Positions 62,005-64,000 of a stretch of DNA of 64,000 nucleotides are shown here, piece by piece. Source of the stretch: Anaerolineaceae bacterium (GTDB lineage Bacteria; Chloroflexota; Anaerolineae; Anaerolineales; Anaerolineaceae); the NCBI GenBank assembly GCA_011620555.1, contig WOYY01000061.1, forward strand, positions 19,703 to 83,702, written 5' to 3'. Both the position numbers and the translations under genes were made by a program. Positions within the stretch are counted from its first letter, which is position 1. Each line of letters starts with the position of its first letter. Under the pieces are notes generated by a model. The model had not been told where the DNA came from, did not search any database, and saw only the letters and a list, made by a program, of their open reading frames with translations.

Positions 62005-63546
62005 TTAGAGGTTAACCAAAAGTTTAATATCTTTCCAGATTGGGATAGCGGCGGCAAGCGCGCCGGCGGCTGCCCCTCCCAGGGCCAGGAGAAGGTCCGA
62101 GAACGGAAGATCCAGCCCCAGGAAAATCAGCCAGGTCACTGCCCCGCCCAAAACCGCTCCGATCAGGCCCCGCAGGAAAGATGGCCCGATCCGGAAGCGC
62201 TCCGGCATCCGCCGGCTGAGGATGAGCACCAGGATCAAAGCCTGGAGACTATACGAAAGCGAATTTGCCAGGGCGATCCCGCTTGCCGCAAACGGCCCCA
62301 TCAAGGCGATGGCCAGGCCGATGTAAACAACCAGCCCGACAAATGACACGAGCATCGGCACGGTGGCATTCTGCCGGGCATAGAAAGCCCGCACGCCCAC
62401 TTCCACAAGGCTGTGCCCGAGCAGGCCGATCATGTAGCCCTGAGTCGCCCAAAGGATCATCTGGGCATCGCTCAGCGCGAAGCCAAAGGCGGCCTGGATC
62501 AGCGGCAGGCTGGCCAGGGAGATGATGACCGTGATGGGCAGCGCCAGCGCGATCATCACCCGCAGCGAGCGCTCAATCGTATCCTTGTAGACCTTTTGCT
62601 CCCCCTCCGCCGCCAGGCTGGAAAGCGTCGGCAAAAGCGCGGTCGCAATCGCTGTGCCGATCAGGGTTTCCGGCACCTGCTGGATCCACCAGCCATAGCT
62701 CAGCGCCGTCACGGAGCCGACCGCCAGCCGGGAGGCCAAATTATCCCGCGCGAGGAAGATCAGCTGGATGAAGACCATACTCACCAGCCGGGGGCCCATC
62801 AGACGCAGGACCTCCCGCAGGTGCTCATCTTTGAAATTGATCCGCGGGGACCAATGGAATTGATATTGGATCAGCCCCGGCACCTGGATCAGCAGATGCA
62901 GGGCCGCGCCGATGATCACGCCATAGACCAGCCCCTCGATCCCCAGGCCGAACGCGGGGAGCTGGACCCCGCCCAGCATCAGGCCCTCCTCCGGGGCCAG
63001 GATGACGGCGCCGAAAATCTGCCCCAGATCGTAGAGCAAAGGCGCAATCGCCGGCAGCAGGAAGTGCTGGTTGGACTGCAGCCCCGCCATCACCAGGCCG
63101 CTGATCGAGAAGATCAGGGTCGAGACCAGGTTCATCCGCATCAACTGGATCGCCAAGTCCTGCTGTTCAGGGGTGAACCCCGGCGCAATCCCCAGCTGGC
63201 CGCGGACCAGCGGCCCCGCCAGCAGGGCAACAACGATCGCCAGCACACCGGTGACTAGGAAGGCGAGGTTCGCCACCTGAGAAAACAAGCGCCAGGCGGA
63301 TTCGCGGCCCTCTTTGGAAAGCGTGGCGCTTAGAACCGGAATGAAGGCGATCGCCAGAGCGCCGCCGGAGATCAGGGCAAAAAGCAGGTCCGGCAGGTTG
63401 TTAGCGGCATTGAACACATCCAGTTCTTCTGAAAGACCAAATTGACGGCCGATGATGATCGTCCGCAGGACACCCAAAAGTTTATCCACCCCGAAAAACA
63501 CGGCCAACAACAAAGAAACCCGGGTCAATTGACTGGTTTTATTCAT
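62005..63546 (-). CDS. murJ: Lipid II flippase MurJ
   Basis: 513 aa with about 14 transmembrane helices. N-terminal block VFFGVDKLLGVLRTIIIGRQFGLSEELDVFNAANNLPDLLFALISGGAL, then IPVLS, is the MurJ/MviN signature. It flips lipid II outward for peptidoglycan polymerisation. AGGAAATGA precedes the ATG. It is the last identified gene in the window; mltG, glmS and this are the peptidoglycan genes seen. Confidence 0.94.
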   Translation of the reverse strand: MNKTSQLTRVSLLLAVFFGVDKLLGVLRTIIIGRQFGLSEELDVFNAANNLPDLLFALISGGALAIAFIPVLSATLSKEGRESAWRLFSQVANLAFLVTGVLAIVVALLAGPLVRGQLGIAPGFTPEQQDLAIQLMRMNLVSTLIFSISGLVMAGLQSNQHFLLPAIAPLLYDLGQIFGAVILAPEEGLMLGGVQLPAFGLGIEGLVYGVIIGAALHLLIQVPGLIQYQFHWSPRINFKDEHLREVLRLMGPRLVSMVFIQLIFLARDNLASRLAVGSVTALSYGWWIQQVPETLIGTAIATALLPTLSSLAAEGEQKVYKDTIERSLRVMIALALPITVIISLASLPLIQAAFGFALSDAQMILWATQGYMIGLLGHSLVEVGVRAFYARQNATVPMLVSFVGLVVYIGLAIALMGPFAASGIALANSLSYSLQALILVLILSRRMPERFRIGPSFLRGLIGAVLGGAVTWLIFLGLDLPFSDLLLALGGAAAGALAAAIPIWKDIKLLVNL

Positions 63547-63582
63547 TCATTTCCTTTTCTGATTTGCAGCTCAGTCGCCCTG

Positions 63583-63591
63583 ATTATGCCA
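63583..63591 (-). promoter_or_regulatory. Extended -10 promoter of murJ
   Basis: Minus-strand TGGCATAAT about 37 nt before the murJ ATG. Confidence 0.48.
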
Positions 63592-63869
63592 TATTCACCC
63601 CACTCTGACCAGCACCCCCCAGGAGCATTGCAGAGTAAGCGACTATTACAAACCGATCACTCATTCTCATTCTAGAAAATTATGAGAGTAGAGGCAGGTC
63701 TCCGTGCCCACCCACATCGGAATCACAGGCCCCTGCGGGCAACCACAGCTCTTTGCAGAGGCAGAGTGGCCCAAGCGTTCCCCAAAATAGGATAATGAAT
63801 TCTTAATCAACCCAAAGAATGAACTTTTAATTTTGTCTTTGCAATTGTCCGGAGCACCCCCCGCCGTAA

Positions 63870-63928
63870 TGCCTCAAAATAAAACCTTACTTTAGGGTAT
63901 CGTTGCCTCAAATAAGAATGTTACTTTA
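63870..63928 (+). repeat. Two imperfect 25-nt direct repeats, possible IS21-type end
   Basis: TGCCTCAAAATAAAACCTTACTTTA (quoted in part here: TGCCTCAAA...TTACTTTA) at 63870-63894 and its copy at 63904-63928 agree in 20 of 25 bases. The 34-nt period is clear. The complement reads TAAAGTAA...TTTGAGGCA, like multiple terminal repeats of IS21-family elements. No transposase is seen inside the window. Confidence 0.5.
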
Positions 63929-64000
63929 TGATTTTCCATAACTTCCCAATATTCAAGTCGATTTTCTTCCGCAAAGCGACTGGATTGAGTTGAACATAAA

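Larger units (their letters stand above)
63547..64000. other. Non-coding AT-rich tail of the window
   Basis: No supported ORF. It holds the murJ promoter, a GCAGGTCTCCGTGCC stretch reminiscent of dispersed intergenic repeats, and two tandem 25-nt repeats near the end. The window ends inside this region, so a mobile element may begin just beyond. Confidence 0.55.

Noticed and set aside
63680-63760. GCAGGTCTCCGTGCC...CCCTGCGGGC stretch
   Set aside because: It recalls dispersed repeats of Chloroflexi genomes, but a single copy in the window cannot establish a repeat family.
1-64000. CRISPR arrays, tRNA, rRNA and prophage genes
   Set aside because: I looked in the gaps for regular repeats, tRNA-like cloverleaf ends and phage genes and found none I could support.

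Overview
The window reads as bacterial chromosome from a member of the Chloroflexi, most likely class Anaerolineae. The basis is gene content, not a search. Supporting signs are a fused transaldolase/glucose-6-phosphate isomerase, F420 biosynthesis genes, folate genes scattered among unrelated genes, an L9 protein with a long acidic tail, Pro/Thr-rich extracytoplasmic stalks, and no outer-membrane assembly genes. Coding density is high. Genes lie on both strands in short convergent and divergent blocks, with clear intrinsic terminators at many convergent junctions. No rRNA, tRNA, CRISPR array, prophage or complete transposon is visible.

Layout. 1-10.5 kb: sugar and central carbon metabolism (malQ, polyphosphate glucokinase, tkt, transaldolase-GPI fusion), an EamA transporter, a ferredoxin, and mltG-ruvX. 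10.5-16.3 kb: a TlpA-like thioredoxin, an Lgt-like/HPPK fusion, a FolM-like reductase, a second SDR, a glycosyltransferase, folB and folE. 16.4-19.8 kb: hpf, comF, a tiny membrane protein, then a promoter-driven pair made of an unknown helical protein and an SPFH protein that ends in a helix-turn-helix. 19.9-30 kb: sucCD, an acyl carrier protein, type 2 IPP isomerase and polyprenyl synthase, a MOP-type flippase, M20 and PIG-L hydrolases, ricT and mrp. 30.2-32.4 kb: glmS behind a recognisable glmS self-cleaving ribozyme.

32.4-50.7 kb (minus strand) is the most interesting part: a 16-gene run whose gaps never exceed about 25 nt, behind one extended -10 promoter. It encodes ssnA, npdG, cofE, a 2H phosphoesterase, cofD, cofC, an F420-type LLM oxidoreductase, a PaaI-like thioesterase, a YgfM/XdhD-like hydroxylase, a CBS-domain pyrophosphatase, XdhC, a second molybdenum hydroxylase with the opposite domain fusion, yqeB, and a YqeC-MocA fusion. 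It therefore combines much of coenzyme F420 synthesis with what looks like a selenium-dependent molybdenum hydroxylase set. A degradative N-heterocycle pathway that uses F420 is my leading but unproven reading.

50.8-64 kb: DUF309, pyroglutamyl peptidase, a parallel beta-helix protein, an M24 peptidase, cyclophilin, methylmalonyl-CoA epimerase and mutase, rplI, a RodZ-like protein with two HTH domains, rimO, a TPR-like membrane protein and murJ. The last 450 bases are non-coding, AT-rich and carry a 25-nt direct repeat resembling an IS21-type terminus. Several promoters share an extended TGnTATAAT -10 element, and three genes (EamA, ricT, rodZ) have a -10 box so close to the ATG that leaderless transcripts are likely.
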